This document shows, in pieces, positions 23,901-35,251 of a stretch of DNA of 64,000 nucleotides. Where the stretch lies: contig OZ038399.1 of NCBI GenBank assembly GCA_964036045.1, positions 20,481,670 through 20,545,669 of the forward strand, written 5' to 3'. Both the position numbers and the translations under genes were made by a program. Below the pieces are notes generated by a model. It was given only the letters and a program-made list of their open reading frames with translations, had not been told where the DNA came from and searched no databases. The DNA comes from Eutreptiella sp. 'Long Island Sound 2002' (taxonomy: Eukaryota > Euglenozoa > Euglenophyceae > Eutreptiales > Eutreptiaceae). Positions within the stretch are counted from its first letter, which is position 1. Every line of letters begins with the position of its first letter.

Positions 23901-26900
23901 TTTGACCAGAGGGTTGAGTGGTCGAGATATGGGCAATACCAATTTGGAATGGTCATTGTGCGGGCACGCACTTTTCAGTTCAACCTGAAAATAGCGTCCT
24001 TCGCGTGCAAGGGAGCCTAAACCTCACATTTGCACACACGGGCAAATTCGGGCAAATTCTCTGCTACATGTGCGACGTGGTTCGTATGGTACACGAACAG
24101 CATGATGCAGCTTGTTCTGGCCAGGGGGTTGAGTGGTCGCGATATGGGCAACACCAATTTGAAATGGTCATTGTGCGGGCACGTACTGTTCAGTTCAACC
24201 TGAAAATAGCGTCCTTCGCGTGCAAGGGAGCCTAAACCTCACATTTGCACACACGGGCAAATTCGGGCAAGTTCTCTGCTACACTTGCGACGTGGTTCGT
24301 ATGGTACACGAACAGCATGATGCAGCTTGTTCTGGCCTGAGGGTTGAGTGGTTGTGATATGGGCAATACAAATTGGGAATGGTCATTGTGCGGGCACGCA
24401 CTGTTCAGTTCAACCTGAAAATAGCGTCCTTCGCGTGCAAGGGAGCCTAAACCTCACATTTGCACACACGGGCAAATTCGAGCAAATTCTCTGCTACAGG
24501 TGCGACGTGGTTCGTATGGTACACGAACAGCATGATGCAGCTTGTTCTGGCCAGAGGGTTGTGTGGTCGCGATATGGGCAACAGCAATTTGAAATGGTCA
24601 TTGTGCGGGCACGCACTGTTCAGTTCAACCTGAAAATAGCGTCCTTCGCGTGCAAGGGAGCCTAAACCTCACGTTTGCACACACGGGCAAAGTCGGGCAA
24701 ATTCTCTGCTACACGTGCGGGGTGGTTCGTATGGTACACGAACATCATGATGCACCTTGTTTTGGCCAGAGGGTTGAGTGGTCGAGATATGGGCAATACC
24801 AATTTGAAATGGTCATTGTGCGGGCACGCACTGTTTAGGTCAACCTGAAAATAGCGTCCTTCGCGTGCAAGGGAGCCTAAACCTCACATTTGCACACACG
24901 GGCAAATTCGGGCAAATTCTCTGCTACACGTGCGACGTGGTTCATATGGTACACGAATAGCATGATGCACCTTGTTTTGGCCAGAGGGTTGAGTGGTCGA
25001 GATATGGGCAATACCAAATTGAAACGGCCATTGTGCGGACACGTACTGTTCAGTTCAACATGAAAATAGCGTCATTCGCGTGCAAGGGAGCCTAAGGCCC
25101 ACATTTGTGCACACGGGCAAATTCGGGCAAATTCTCTGCTACACGTGCGACGTGGTTCGTATCGTAAACGAACAACATGCTGCAGCTTGGTCTGGCCAGA
25201 GGGTTAAGTGGTCGCGATATGGGCAACACCAATTTGAAATGGGCATTGTGCGGGCACGTACTGTTCAGTTCAACCTGAAAATAGCGTCACTCGTGTGCAA
25301 CGGAGCCTGAACCTCACATTTGCACACAAGGGCAAATTCGGGCAAATTCTCTGCTACATGTGCGAGGTGGTTCGTATGGTACACGAACATCATGATGCAC
25401 CTTGTTTTGACCAGGGGGTTGAGTGGTCGAGATATGGGCAATACCAATTTTGAATGGTCATTGTGCGGGCACGCACTGTTCAGTTCAACCTGAAAATAGC
25501 GTCCTTCACGTGCAAGGGAGCCTGAAGCTCACATTTGCGCACACGGGCAAATTCGGGCAAATTCTCTGCTACACGTGCGACGTGGTTCGTATGGTACACG
25601 AACAGCATGATGCAGCTTGTTCTGGCCAGAGGGTTGAGTGGTCGCGATATGGGCAATACCAATTTGAAATGGGCATTGTGCGGGCACGCACTGTTCAGTT
25701 CAACCTGAAAATAGCGTCATTCGCGTGCAAGGGAGCCTAAAGCCCAGATTTGCGCACACGGGCAAATTCGAGCAAATTCTCTGCTACAGGTGCGACGTGG
25801 TTCGTATGGTACACTAACAGCATGATGAAGCTTGTTCTGGCCGGAGGGTTGAGTGGTTGTGATATGGGCAATACCAATTTGAAATGGGCATTGTGCGGGC
25901 ACGTACTGTGAAGTTCAACCTGAAAATAGCGTCATTCGCGTGCAAGGGAGCCTAAACCTCACATATGCGCACACGGGCAAATTCGAGCAAATTCTCTGCT
26001 ACAGGTGCGACGTGGTTCGTATGGTACACTGACATCATGATGCAGCTTGTTCTGGCCAGAGGGTTGAGTGGTCGAGATATGGGGAATACCAATTTGAAAT
26101 GGGCATTGTGCGGGCACGCACTGTTCAGTTCAACCTGAAAATAGCGTCATTCGGGTGCAAGGGAGCCTAAAGCCCAGATTTGCGCACACGGGCTAATTCG
26201 GGCAAATTCTCTGCTACACGTGCGACGTGGTTCCTATGGTACACGAACATCATGATGCAGCTTTGTCTGGCCTGAGGGTTGAGTGGTTGTGATATGGGCA
26301 ATACCAATTTGAAATGGGCATTGTGCGGGCACGTACTGTTCAGTTCAACCTGAAAATAGCGTCACTCGTGTGCAAGGGAGCCTGAACCTCACATTTGCAC
26401 ACACGGGCAAATTCGGGCAAATTCTCTGCTACACGTGCGACGTGGTTCGTATGGTACACGAACAGCATGATGCAGCTTGTTCTGGCCGGAGGGTTGAGTG
26501 GTTGTGATATGGGCAATACCAATTTGAAATGGGCATTGTGCGGGCACGTACTGTGAAGTTCAACCTGAAAATAGCGTCATTCGCGTGCAAGGGAGCCTAA
26601 AGCCCAGATTTGCGCACACGGGCAAATTCGGGCAAATTCTCTGCTACACGTGCGATGTGGTTCGTATGGTACACGAACAACATGCTGCAGCTTGTTCTGG
26701 CCAGAGGGTTAAGTGGTCGAGATATGGGCAATACCAATTTGAAATGGGCATTGTGCGGGCACGTACTGTTCAGTTCAACCTGAAAATAGCGTCCTTCGCG
26801 TGCAAGGGAGCCTGAACCTCACATTTGCACACACGGGCAAATTCGGGCAAATTCTCTGCTACGGGTGCGATGTGGTTCGTATGGTACACGAACAGCATGA

Positions 26901-29900
26901 TGCAGCTTGTTCTGGCCAGAGGGTTGAGTGGTCGCGATATGGGCAATACCCATTTGAAATGGTCATTGCGCGGGCACGTACTGTGCAGTTCAACCTGAAA
27001 ATAGCGTCATTCGCGTGCAAGGGAGCCTAAAGCCCAGATTTGCGCACACGGGCAAATTCAGGCAAATTCTCTGCTACACGTGCGATGTGGTTCGTATGGT
27101 ACACTAACAGCATGATGCAGCTTGTTCTGGCCAGAGGGTTGAGTGGTCGCGATATGGGCAACACCAATTTGAAATGGGCATCGTGCGGGCACGTACTGTC
27201 CAGTTCAACCTGAAAATAGCGTCACTCGTGTGCAAGGGAGCGTAAACCTCACATTTGCACACACGGGCAAATTCGGGCAAATTCTCTGCTACACGTGCGA
27301 CGTGGTTCGTATGGTACACGAACAGCATGATGCAGCTTGTTCTGGCCAGAGGGTTGAGTGGTCGCGATATGGGCAACACCAATTTGAAATGGGCATTGTG
27401 CGGGCACGTACTGTTCAGTTCAACCTGAAAATAGCGTCACTCGTGTGCAAGGGAGCCTGAACCTCACATTTGCACACACGGGCAAATTCGGGCAAATTCT
27501 CTGCTACATGTGCGAGGTGGTTCGTATGGTACACGAATAGCATGATGCAGCTTGTTTTGGCCAGAGGGTTGAGTGGTCGAGATATGGGCAATACCAATTT
27601 GGAATGGTCATTGTGCGGGCACGCACTGTTCAGTTCAACCTGAAAATAGCGTCCTTCGCGTGCAAGGGAGCCTAAACCTCACATTTGCACACACGGGCAA
27701 ATTCGGGCAAATTCTCTGCTACACGTGCGAGGTGGTTCGTATGGTACACGAACAGCATGATGCAGCTTGTTTTGGCCAGAGGGTTGAGTGGTCGCGATAT
27801 GGGCAACACCAATTTGAAATGGTCATTGTGCGGGCACGTACTGTTCAGTTCAACCTGAAAATAGCGTCCTTGGCGTGCAAGCGAGCCTAAACCTCACATT
27901 TGCACACACGGGCAAATTCGGGCAAATTCTCTGCTACACGTGCGACGTGGTTCATATGGTACACGAATAGCATGATGCAGCTTGTTCTGGCCAGAGGGTT
28001 AAGTGGTCGCGATATGGGCAACACCAATTTGAAATGGGCATTGTGCGGGCACGTACTGTTCAGTTCAACCTGAAAATAGCGTCACTCGTGTGCAAGGGAG
28101 CCTGAACCTCACATTTGCACACACGGGCAAATTCGGGCAAATTCTCTGCTACATGTGCGAGGTGGTTCCTATGGTACACTAACAGCATGATGCAGCTTGT
28201 TTTGACCAGGGGGTTGAGTGGTCGAGATATGGGGAATACCAATTTGGAATGGTCATTGTGCGGGCACGCACTGTTCAGTTCAACCTGAAAATAGCGTCCT
28301 TCACGTGCAAGGGAGCCTAAACCTCACATTTGCACACACGGGCAAATTCGGGCAAATTCTCTGCTACACGTGTGACGTGGTTCGTATGGTACACGAACAG
28401 CATGATGCAGCTTGTTCTGGCCGGAGGGTTGAGTGGTTGTGATATGGGCAATACCAATTTGAAATGGGCATTGTGCGGGCACGTAATGTGAAGTTCAACC
28501 TGAAAATAGCGTCATTCGCGTGCAAGGGAGCCTAAAGCCCAGATTTGCGCACACGGGCAAATTCGGGCAAATTCTCTGCTACATGTGCGAGGTGGTTCGT
28601 ATGGTACACGAACAGCATGATGCACCTTGTTTTGGCCAGAGGGTTGAGCGGTCGAGATATGGGCAATACCAATTTGAAATGGGCATTGTGCGGGCACGTA
28701 CTGTTCAGTTCAACCTGAAAATAGCGTCCTTCGCGTGCAAGGGAGCCTAAACCTCACATTTGCACACACGGGCAAATTCGGGCAAATTCTCTGCTACACG
28801 TGCGATGTGGTTCGTATGGTACACTAACAGCATGATGCAGCTTGTTCTGGCCAGAGGGTTGAGTGGTCGCGATATGGGCAATACCAATTTGAAATGGTCA
28901 TTGTGCGGGCACGTACTGTGAAGTTCAACCTGAAAATAGCGTCATTCGCGTGCAAGGGAGCCTAAAGCCCAGATTTGCGCACACGGGCAAATTCGGGCAA
29001 ATTCTCTGCTACACGTGCGATGTGGTTCGTATGGTACACTAACAGCACGATGCAGCTTGTTCTGGCCAGAGGGTTGAGTGGTCGCGATATGGGCAACACC
29101 AATTTGAAATGGGCATTGTGCGGGCACGTACTGTTCAGTTCAACCTGAAAATAGCGTCACTCGTGTGCAAGGGAGCCTAAACCTCACATTTGCACACACC
29201 GGCAAATTCGGGCAAATTCTCTGCTACACGTGCGACGTGGTTGGTATGGTACACGAACAGCATGATGCAGCTTGTTCTGGCCAGAGGGTTGAGTGGTCGC
29301 GATATGGGCAACACCAATTTGAAATGGGCATTGTGCGGGCACGTACTATTCAGTTCGACCTGAAAATAGCGTCACTCGTGTGCAAGGGAGCCTGAACCTC
29401 ACATTTGCACACACGGGCAAATTCGGGCAAATTCTCTGCTACATGTGCGAGGTGGTTCGTATGGTACACGAACATCATGATGCACCTTGTTTTGACCAGG
29501 GGGTTGAGTGGTCGAGATATGGGCAATACCAATTTGAAATGGTCATTGTGCGGGCACGCACTGTTCAGTTCAACCTGAAAATAGCGTCACTCGTGTGCAA
29601 GGGAGCCTAAAGCCCAGATTTGCGCACACGGGCAAATTCGGGCAAATTCTCTGCTACACGTGCGACGTGGTTTGTATGGTACACGAACAGCATGATGCAG
29701 CTTGTTCTGGCCGGAGGGTTGAGTGGTTGTGATATGGGCAATACCAATTTGAAATGGGCATTGTGCGGGCACGTACTGTGAAGTTCAACCTGAAAATAGC
29801 GTCATTCGCGTGCAAGGGAGCCTAAAGCCCAGATTTGCGCACACGGGTAAATTCGGGCAAATTCTCTGCTACACGTGCGATGTGGTTCGTATGGTACACG

Positions 29901-30793
29901 AACAACATGCTGCAGCTTGTTCTGGCCAGAGGGTTAAGTGGTCGAGATATGGGCAATACCAATTTGAAATGGTCATTGTGCGGGCACGCACTGTTCAGTT
30001 CAACCTGGAAATAGCGTCCTTCACGTGCAAGGGAGCCTAAACCTCACATTTGCGCACACGGGCAAATTCGGGCAAATTCTCTGCTACACGTGCGGGGTGG
30101 TTCGTATGGTACACGAACAGCATGATGCAGCTTGTTCTGGCCAGAGGGTTGAGTGGTCGCGATATGGGCAACACCAATTTGAAATGGGCATTGTGCGGGC
30201 ACGTACTGTGAAGTTCAACCTGAAAATAGCGTCGTTCGTGTGCAAGGGAGCCTAAACCTCACATTTGCACACACGGGCAAATTCGGGCAAATTCTCTGCT
30301 ACACGTGCGAGGTGGTTCGTATGGTACACGAACAGCATGATGCACCTTGTTTTGACCAGGGGGTTGAGTGGTCGAGATATGGGCAATACCAAATTGGAAT
30401 GGTCATTGTGCGGGCACGCACTGTTCAGTTCAACCTGAAAATAGCGTCCTTCACGTGCAAGGGAGCCTAAACCTCACATTTGCACACACGGGCAAATTCG
30501 GGCAAATTCTCTGCTACACGTGCGACGTGGTTCGTATGGTACACGAACAGCATGATGCAGCTTGTTCTGGCCGGAGGGTTGAGTGGTTGTGATATGGGGA
30601 ATACCAAATTGAAATGGGCATTGTGCGGGCACGTACTGTGAAGTTTAACCTGAAAATAGCGTCATTCGCGTGCAAGGGAGCCTAAAGCCCAGATTTGCGA
30701 ACACGGGCAAATTCGGGCAAATTCTCTGCTACACGTGCGATGTGGTTTGTATGGTACACCAACAACATGCTGCAGCTTGTTCTGGCCAGAGGG
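17985..30793 (+). repeat. 215-bp satellite array, left arm (~60 monomers)
   Basis: Head-to-tail satellite with a 215-bp period; for example, CTAAACCTCACATTTGCAC recurs at 18001 and 18216. A monomer contains GCGTGCAAGGGAGCCT, ACACGGGCAAATTCGGGC, GATATGGGCAATACCAA and TGTGCGGGCACG. Recurrent variants follow GAGTGG (TCGAG, TCGCG, TTGTG, TTGAG) and distinguish CAGCATGATGCAGC from CATCATGATGCACC. Many monomers contain a 76-codon frame beginning at GTG and ending at the TAA or TGA of GCCTAA/GCCTGA. Because 215 is not a multiple of 3, the frame changes between monomers. I regard it as non-coding satellite. The last monomer is cut by the retrotransposon after GCCAGAGGG. Confidence 0.97.
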
Positions 30794-31128
30794 TGAAGCA
30801 GGTCACAACCCTACCCTAGCATCTTTCCCCTAAGGGATCATTATATGACCCTATATATGGGATATATGGGATATATGGGATGTATGGGATTATCTCTTTC
30901 CATTCCTTTGTTAGGAATATGGGATGTGAGATAGATAAGGCAATAGGGGATCCTTTGTATTTATTGGATTTCTTGGATGCTAGGAGGGATTTCTTATGTG
31001 TGCATATCAGGTATTTCGGTGGCTATCAGTACCTTACCTGTTTGCAGGATACTATACAGTCATCATACTTCGCTATGTCTTCCTTGTCGAGCTCTGTTGC
31101 TGCCCATACCACTACGACCTCTGCTTCA
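30794..31128 (+). repeat. 5' long terminal repeat
   Basis: 335 bp with TG...CA ends and 8-bp terminal inverted repeats (TGAAGCAG / CTGCTTCA). It matches 47787-48121 except at two positions. Identity with the 3' copy continues to 31138, so the true end could be up to 10 bp further right. It holds a TATA-like tract and a short ATATATGGG tandem repeat. Confidence 0.96.
30851..30892 (+). promoter_or_regulatory. TATA-like ATATATGGG tandem repeat in the LTR
   Basis: Four to five tandem copies of ATATATGGG and close variants, beginning with TATATAT at 30852-30858. This is the best candidate core promoter in the 5' LTR. The repeat is identical in the 3' LTR. Assignment as promoter is inference from position and composition. 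Confidence 0.5.
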
Positions 31129-32988
31129 GGCCCCCCGGCCTGGTTTCATGGTAGCAGAGGCGAAAATTTTTCGTCTCTGTTGGGCGCTTGGCATCGCGGA
31201 AAGCGATCAGTCCGCGAATTCGTGGATCAAATTGGGGAGAAAATCTCCTCCCCGGGAGGGAATGCTGAGGGTGCACAGGTCCCCGCCCTCAGGACCTCCT
31301 CGGCCCTGACCCCATCGACCGGGCAGGGGCCGCAAAAACGGGCCAAGCCGCAAATGGCAACAAATCCGAAGTCTCCGAAATCCCCGATTGTTCCCATCGG
31401 GGCCTCCCATCCTGGAGATCCAGCTGGTGTACCTGGTTTGGTTGGGGGGGAAATGGACTGTCACCCTCAGGGAGAGCTAAGAGGACCACAAATGCCTATT
31501 CCTGGCAAGGGAACCGTCACTAGCGTCGAGAATCGGGCAGTGATCGAACAATCTACTGGGGTGATCGAGCGTACGAACGCTGCACCCTCAAGCGCTGCCG
31601 ACTGGGGTACGATGGCCTCGCCAATGGGGCCAATCGTGGTCGACTCTGACACTCCTCCGTCGTTGAGGGAGTTGCCAGAGCCCCAGGTCAGGAAGAACCT
31701 GTTCGCGGCAGGGCCCATCAGCCCTATTGTTGACCAGCTCGATGCCGAAAATCGTCGAGTAGGCCCGTCTACCCCTGATCCATACGACCGCTTGGGGCCG
31801 GCTCGCGAGGCCGTGGTCCTAATCCAACAGGCCCTGTCGGGGAGCAGGCAGAATCCCACTATAGTGGATTCGTCGCCCGCTCCAATGAGCGGATCGCGGC
31901 GATTTCCCTCCCTGGTGGAGGAATCTCCTGCCCTGGAGGCACCCCATGCCCCCCCCAGTGGATCCAGGCTCAATCCGATGCTCATCCTGGAATCCCCCAC
32001 ACAAATTGAGGAGGATGAGTGTGACCAGTGGTTCCCCCCAGCGTTGGAGCAGGGGAGCGACGATGAGGACGAGGAGATTGGGGTGTTGGAACGTCGGGCC
32101 CGCCATCATTCCCCTATTTCCGTGGCCTCGTCGCCTGCCGTGCCTATGTCTGGGACCAGGGATCGCCCCATGCTCGTGGAGGAATCCCCGGAGCCCCACT
32201 ACATCGTGGTGGAGGACTCTCCGGCCCCCCAATGTATTGTTGTGGAGGAGTCCCCAGCGCCCATGAGCGGCGTGAAGGACCGTCCGGTTTTCGTCGAGGA
32301 GTCCCCCCCTACGTCTCCTGTGCCTATGAGTGGCACAAACGATCGCCCATCCCTAGTGGATGAGTCCCCGGCGGTGCCAATGGTTGGCAATTTGTGCTGG
32401 GGGGGAGAGAATCCGTTGGAGGGAGGTTCAGCAACCCTCCCAATAAATTTGGTCTCTCCCCCCACAACTGCATCTCGTATGGAGGAACCCCAATCACGGG
32501 CAATTCCCAATTGGGGGGGGGCTCCAGAGGCCACAACGGGCGCGAAACATGTTTTTGCCCCAGTTTCGCGGGATCTGCCACCTACGGTGGTTCATCAATC
32601 CCCTCAGTGTATTGTAGTGGAAGAATCTCCACCGCCGCCCCCTCAGCCCAATCCTGTGGATCCTGTTTCGCCGCCCATATCACCCCAGCGGGTGGCCTAC
32701 ATCGAGCACGTGGAAGGAATCCCGTACCTGATCCGGCCATCCCAGGGTGGGAGTTCAGGGGGGGGGCATTCATCGAGTGGGGGGGCGCCTGCACCTGTTA
32801 CGGCACGCCCGGCACGCCCTCAGCGTTCTACGGGGGGGTCCTCTGGTCTCTCCGTGGCTGGTGGGGCTGGTGGTGGCGGCGGTGACGGGTCATTGCCTCC
32901 CCGTTGGGGCGGGGGTCCTTCGACCCACCATCACGGGGGTCCCCCTCGTGCCAGGGGGGCGGCCGATCTGAAGCACACCTGTGACTGA
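31075..32988 (+). CDS. ORF1: acidic Pro/Ser-rich protein with VEESP repeats
   Basis: 637 codons from the last ATG within the 5' LTR. The frame is open upstream to an ATG at 30880, but that lies close to the TATA-like tract. The frame runs through the PBS without a stop. I recognise no catalytic domain. The middle part (about 31830-32400, with one more near 32610) has some nine copies of a short motif of the form hydrophobic-hydrophobic-E/D-x-S-P (VDSSP, VEESP, VEDSP, VDESP), several preceded by PMSG and then RP. The C-terminus is Gly/Ser/Pro-rich. It ends in TGA at 32986-32988, and the Gag-like frame continues in the same phase nine bases later. It may be an N-terminal Gag extension or a separate acidic accessory protein; its function is unknown. 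Confidence 0.6.
   Translation: MSSLSSSVAAHTTTTSASGPPAWFHGSRGENFSSLLGAWHRGKRSVREFVDQIGEKISSPGGNAEGAQVPALRTSSALTPSTGQGPQKRAKPQMATNPKSPKSPIVPIGASHPGDPAGVPGLVGGEMDCHPQGELRGPQMPIPGKGTVTSVENRAVIEQSTGVIERTNAAPSSAADWGTMASPMGPIVVDSDTPPSLRELPEPQVRKNLFAAGPISPIVDQLDAENRRVGPSTPDPYDRLGPAREAVVLIQQALSGSRQNPTIVDSSPAPMSGSRRFPSLVEESPALEAPHAPPSGSRLNPMLILESPTQIEEDECDQWFPPALEQGSDDEDEEIGVLERRARHHSPISVASSPAVPMSGTRDRPMLVEESPEPHYIVVEDSPAPQCIVVEESPAPMSGVKDRPVFVEESPPTSPVPMSGTNDRPSLVDESPAVPMVGNLCWGGENPLEGGSATLPINLVSPPTTASRMEEPQSRAIPNWGGAPEATTGAKHVFAPVSRDLPPTVVHQSPQCIVVEESPPPPPQPNPVDPVSPPISPQRVAYIEHVEGIPYLIRPSQGGSSGGGHSSSGGAPAPVTARPARPQRSTGGSSGLSVAGGAGGGGGDGSLPPRWGGGPSTHHHGGPPRARGAADLKHTCD
31149..31160 (+). other. Primer-binding site, initiator-Met tRNA-like
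   Basis: TGGTAGCAGAGG is complementary to the last 12 nt, including CCA, of animal-type initiator methionine tRNA. It begins 20 bp after the CA end of the LTR, or 10 bp after the extended identity ends. A PBS is normally within a few bases of the LTR, so either the true LTR end lies further right or the spacing is unusual. Seed-plant elements usually carry TGGTATCAGAGC instead. Confidence 0.7.
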
Positions 32989-32997
32989 CCTAGGTGT

Positions 32998-34923
32998 GTG
33001 GTGCACTTTGAGACGTGCATCCAAGCTCTCACGGCTCAGGTGCGTGACCTGCAGGCTCAGAATCAAGAGCTGCAGCGGTCCCATCGGGAGCTTTCCCAGG
33101 CTGTGGCCGCTGTCACGGGCATCAGCCAGTCCTACGGGGATCGGATGTCCCAGATCCTGTCTACTCTTGCTAAGCAGGAGGAGGTGGTTCGGGGCTATCA
33201 GCGTGAATCTAAGGGGTTTGCGGCCGGTGTTGCGGATCATCTCAAGATGTCCAACAGCAACACGGCTAAGTGCTTTCGCGCGCTGGAAACGCTCGCTGCG
33301 CGCTGTGATGCCCCGACATCCAGGCTCGATGAGTGGGATCGGTGGTACGCCACTCCTACGGAGCCCCCTGTGCGTGTTCCGCCTCCGCCATCTACGGCCC
33401 CGCCCGTTCCTGAACCAACGACGGCGCCTACGGCGCCCATGGGCGCGCCATCTGGTTCATCCGGTGGTGGATGTCCCATTCCTTTTTCTGGCCACCCATC
33501 CCACGATTGCATCTACCATCCGCACGCTTGTGTGGACTCTGGGTGGCCGAGGGGGGAGGAGGAACAACACACACACACCGACCACGAGGAGCCAACAACT
33601 CCTTCGTGGAGGGGAGCCACGGATAAACAAAAAGAAACCGCGGTCCCCGAATGGAGGGCGGCGCCAAGGAGTGAACAACCCCCCTTGGAGCCTACGGCTC
33701 CTTACACCGGTGCGGAGAGGGAGATCAACCCCCTCACCAAAAACATTTTCACTTCCCCCGGGAGACCTTCTTTCACGCCGTCGCACCCTACGGACACGTG
33801 CACGGTTTCTCCCGTGAAGGTTGCACCAGGTGCACCCCCAACCACGGCTCCCTCCGCTTACCACCCATACCAGATGCCTATGGTGCAAAACAGCTACACC
33901 AAAGCTGTTGAGAACAGCGACATGCCGGCACCACATTTTAGTGGGCATCAGAGGGACTATGACGAGTGGGTGGAGAAGCTCTACCAATGGTTGGGGGGGT
34001 GTGATACGGCCTATCGCAAAGCGAACGAGGCTCGGATGGTGTTGAGTACCCTTCCCCCGTGGCTCAAGGGAATCATCAACACCCGCGTGGCCGAATTCAC
34101 GCAACACCAAAGAACCATGCCCACCCTCAAAGAGTTGTGGGATTTTTTGGAGCACCGTTACCATGAATACGACCCCTCGAGGGCCGATGAACGGTGGCGA
34201 GCTCTTGAGCCTAGGGTGGTCAAGGGGAAGGTGTCCAGTGTGGACTTGGAGGATTTTTTCACTCGTTGGCAACGTATGTTGCCTCTGACCAATGAGACCC
34301 GCCCCCATGTGGTCCGGGAGGTGCTTCTCGCCAAACTCCCGTGGATCAAGGAGAAGGTGGTGCAAAAAGAGGCTAAACTCTCTCAGGGCAGTTGCACGGT
34401 TGATTCTAGTGGTCTTGACCCTTCACCGGGTCGTGCCCCTTTCGAAAATGAGCTCAAGAGGTATTGCTCTCGATATAGCCGTGCAGTGCCCGAGATTGTC
34501 TCCTATGCGGGCCCTGGGGCGATAGTTGATTGTAAAGACCCGGAACTACTGGAATGGGTCTTGCAGCTCAACAATTCACCCCATGCCAACGGCCACACTA
34601 TGAAGGTGGAACGCCGTAGACCTCGCTTGCAGCCTGCGGATATCTACGCGCTGGCTTACAAAGAGGTTTCGAAGCGTGAATCACTCGAACGCCTCGACGA
34701 AGCGGATAAAACTACGGTGACCTACACCCACAAACCTTCTCCCCACAAAACCGCGGTGCATGCGGTTAATGCGGATGCTACGGCGGACTCAAGTGGCGCC
34801 GAGCCTACGGATACCTCCGTCAATGCCGTGGGCCATCCTAAACCCACGGCAAAGAAAACCGCCGGCCCCAATTCCAATCAACCCGTTTGGGTTCCATGTT
34901 CCAAGCATTGGAAAAAAGCGTAG
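32998..34923 (+). CDS. gag: Gag-like polyprotein (coiled coil plus capsid)
   Basis: 641 codons counted from a GTG at 32998; the first in-frame ATG is at 33145. Heptad-like coding signal (residues 8-70, rich in Leu, Gln and Glu) starts right after the upstream TGA, so translation probably enters from upstream or by readthrough. Residues 110-300 are a Pro/Thr-rich linker. Residues 310-450 resemble a Ty3-type capsid: a short aromatic-acidic start (RDYDEWVEKLYQWL), a helical stretch with LPPWLKG, then a LxxFLEHRY segment and DLEDFFTRWQ. I see no CCHC zinc knuckle. A Cys-x2-His lies at the C-terminus just before the TAG at 34921-34923. An A6 run at 34912-34917 immediately precedes that stop and coincides with an apparent shift to another frame. 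It would form the particle that packages element RNA. Confidence 0.75.
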   Translation: MVHFETCIQALTAQVRDLQAQNQELQRSHRELSQAVAAVTGISQSYGDRMSQILSTLAKQEEVVRGYQRESKGFAAGVADHLKMSNSNTAKCFRALETLAARCDAPTSRLDEWDRWYATPTEPPVRVPPPPSTAPPVPEPTTAPTAPMGAPSGSSGGGCPIPFSGHPSHDCIYHPHACVDSGWPRGEEEQHTHTDHEEPTTPSWRGATDKQKETAVPEWRAAPRSEQPPLEPTAPYTGAEREINPLTKNIFTSPGRPSFTPSHPTDTCTVSPVKVAPGAPPTTAPSAYHPYQMPMVQNSYTKAVENSDMPAPHFSGHQRDYDEWVEKLYQWLGGCDTAYRKANEARMVLSTLPPWLKGIINTRVAEFTQHQRTMPTLKELWDFLEHRYHEYDPSRADERWRALEPRVVKGKVSSVDLEDFFTRWQRMLPLTNETRPHVVREVLLAKLPWIKEKVVQKEAKLSQGSCTVDSSGLDPSPGRAPFENELKRYCSRYSRAVPEIVSYAGPGAIVDCKDPELLEWVLQLNNSPHANGHTMKVERRRPRLQPADIYALAYKEVSKRESLERLDEADKTTVTYTHKPSPHKTAVHAVNADATADSSGAEPTDTSVNAVGHPKPTAKKTAGPNSNQPVWVPCSKHWKKA

Positions 34924-34933
34924 ACAAACGGAA

Positions 34934-35251
34934 ATGGACTACCGTATTGATTGGGGTGCCACCAATAGCACCCTTTGGGTGTGTAGACCCAATTCCCCGT
35001 GCAATGACTCCCATTGGGCGGTTCCTCAGAACAACGAGTGGGCCGTCAAAGGGGGTAAGCCTAAAGGTGGAAAGCCTAAGGGCTTTGGTGGCGATAAGGG
35101 CGATAAGGGCGGTGGGGCGACAAGGGAGGCAAGGGGGCGCCGTATGGGCGCGGACGTTGGTAGGAGCTCCATGAGGAGCCCCCTTCGACAGAAGCAAACA
35201 TCGGGCGCCCCCATGATGCTACGGTGGCTCTCGTTCCTTCGAGAGTCATGA
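34934..35251 (+). CDS. Gag-pol junction segment in the +1 frame
   Basis: A frame open from before the gag stop to 35251, one base out of phase with gag and pol; I give its first ATG after the gag stop. The first part looks natively coding: a C-x5-C-x3-H cluster and then a Lys/Gly-rich stretch with repeated GGKPKG and GDKG, the type of basic nucleic-acid-binding tail expected at a Gag C-terminus. After about 35105 the plausible coding signal returns to the gag/pol frame, where a TAG stands at 35161-35163 just before the protease region. These changes could be programmed recoding or indel damage; the sequence alone does not decide. Confidence 0.45.
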   Translation: MDYRIDWGATNSTLWVCRPNSPCNDSHWAVPQNNEWAVKGGKPKGGKPKGFGGDKGDKGGGATREARGRRMGADVGRSSMRSPLRQKQTSGAPMMLRWLSFLRES

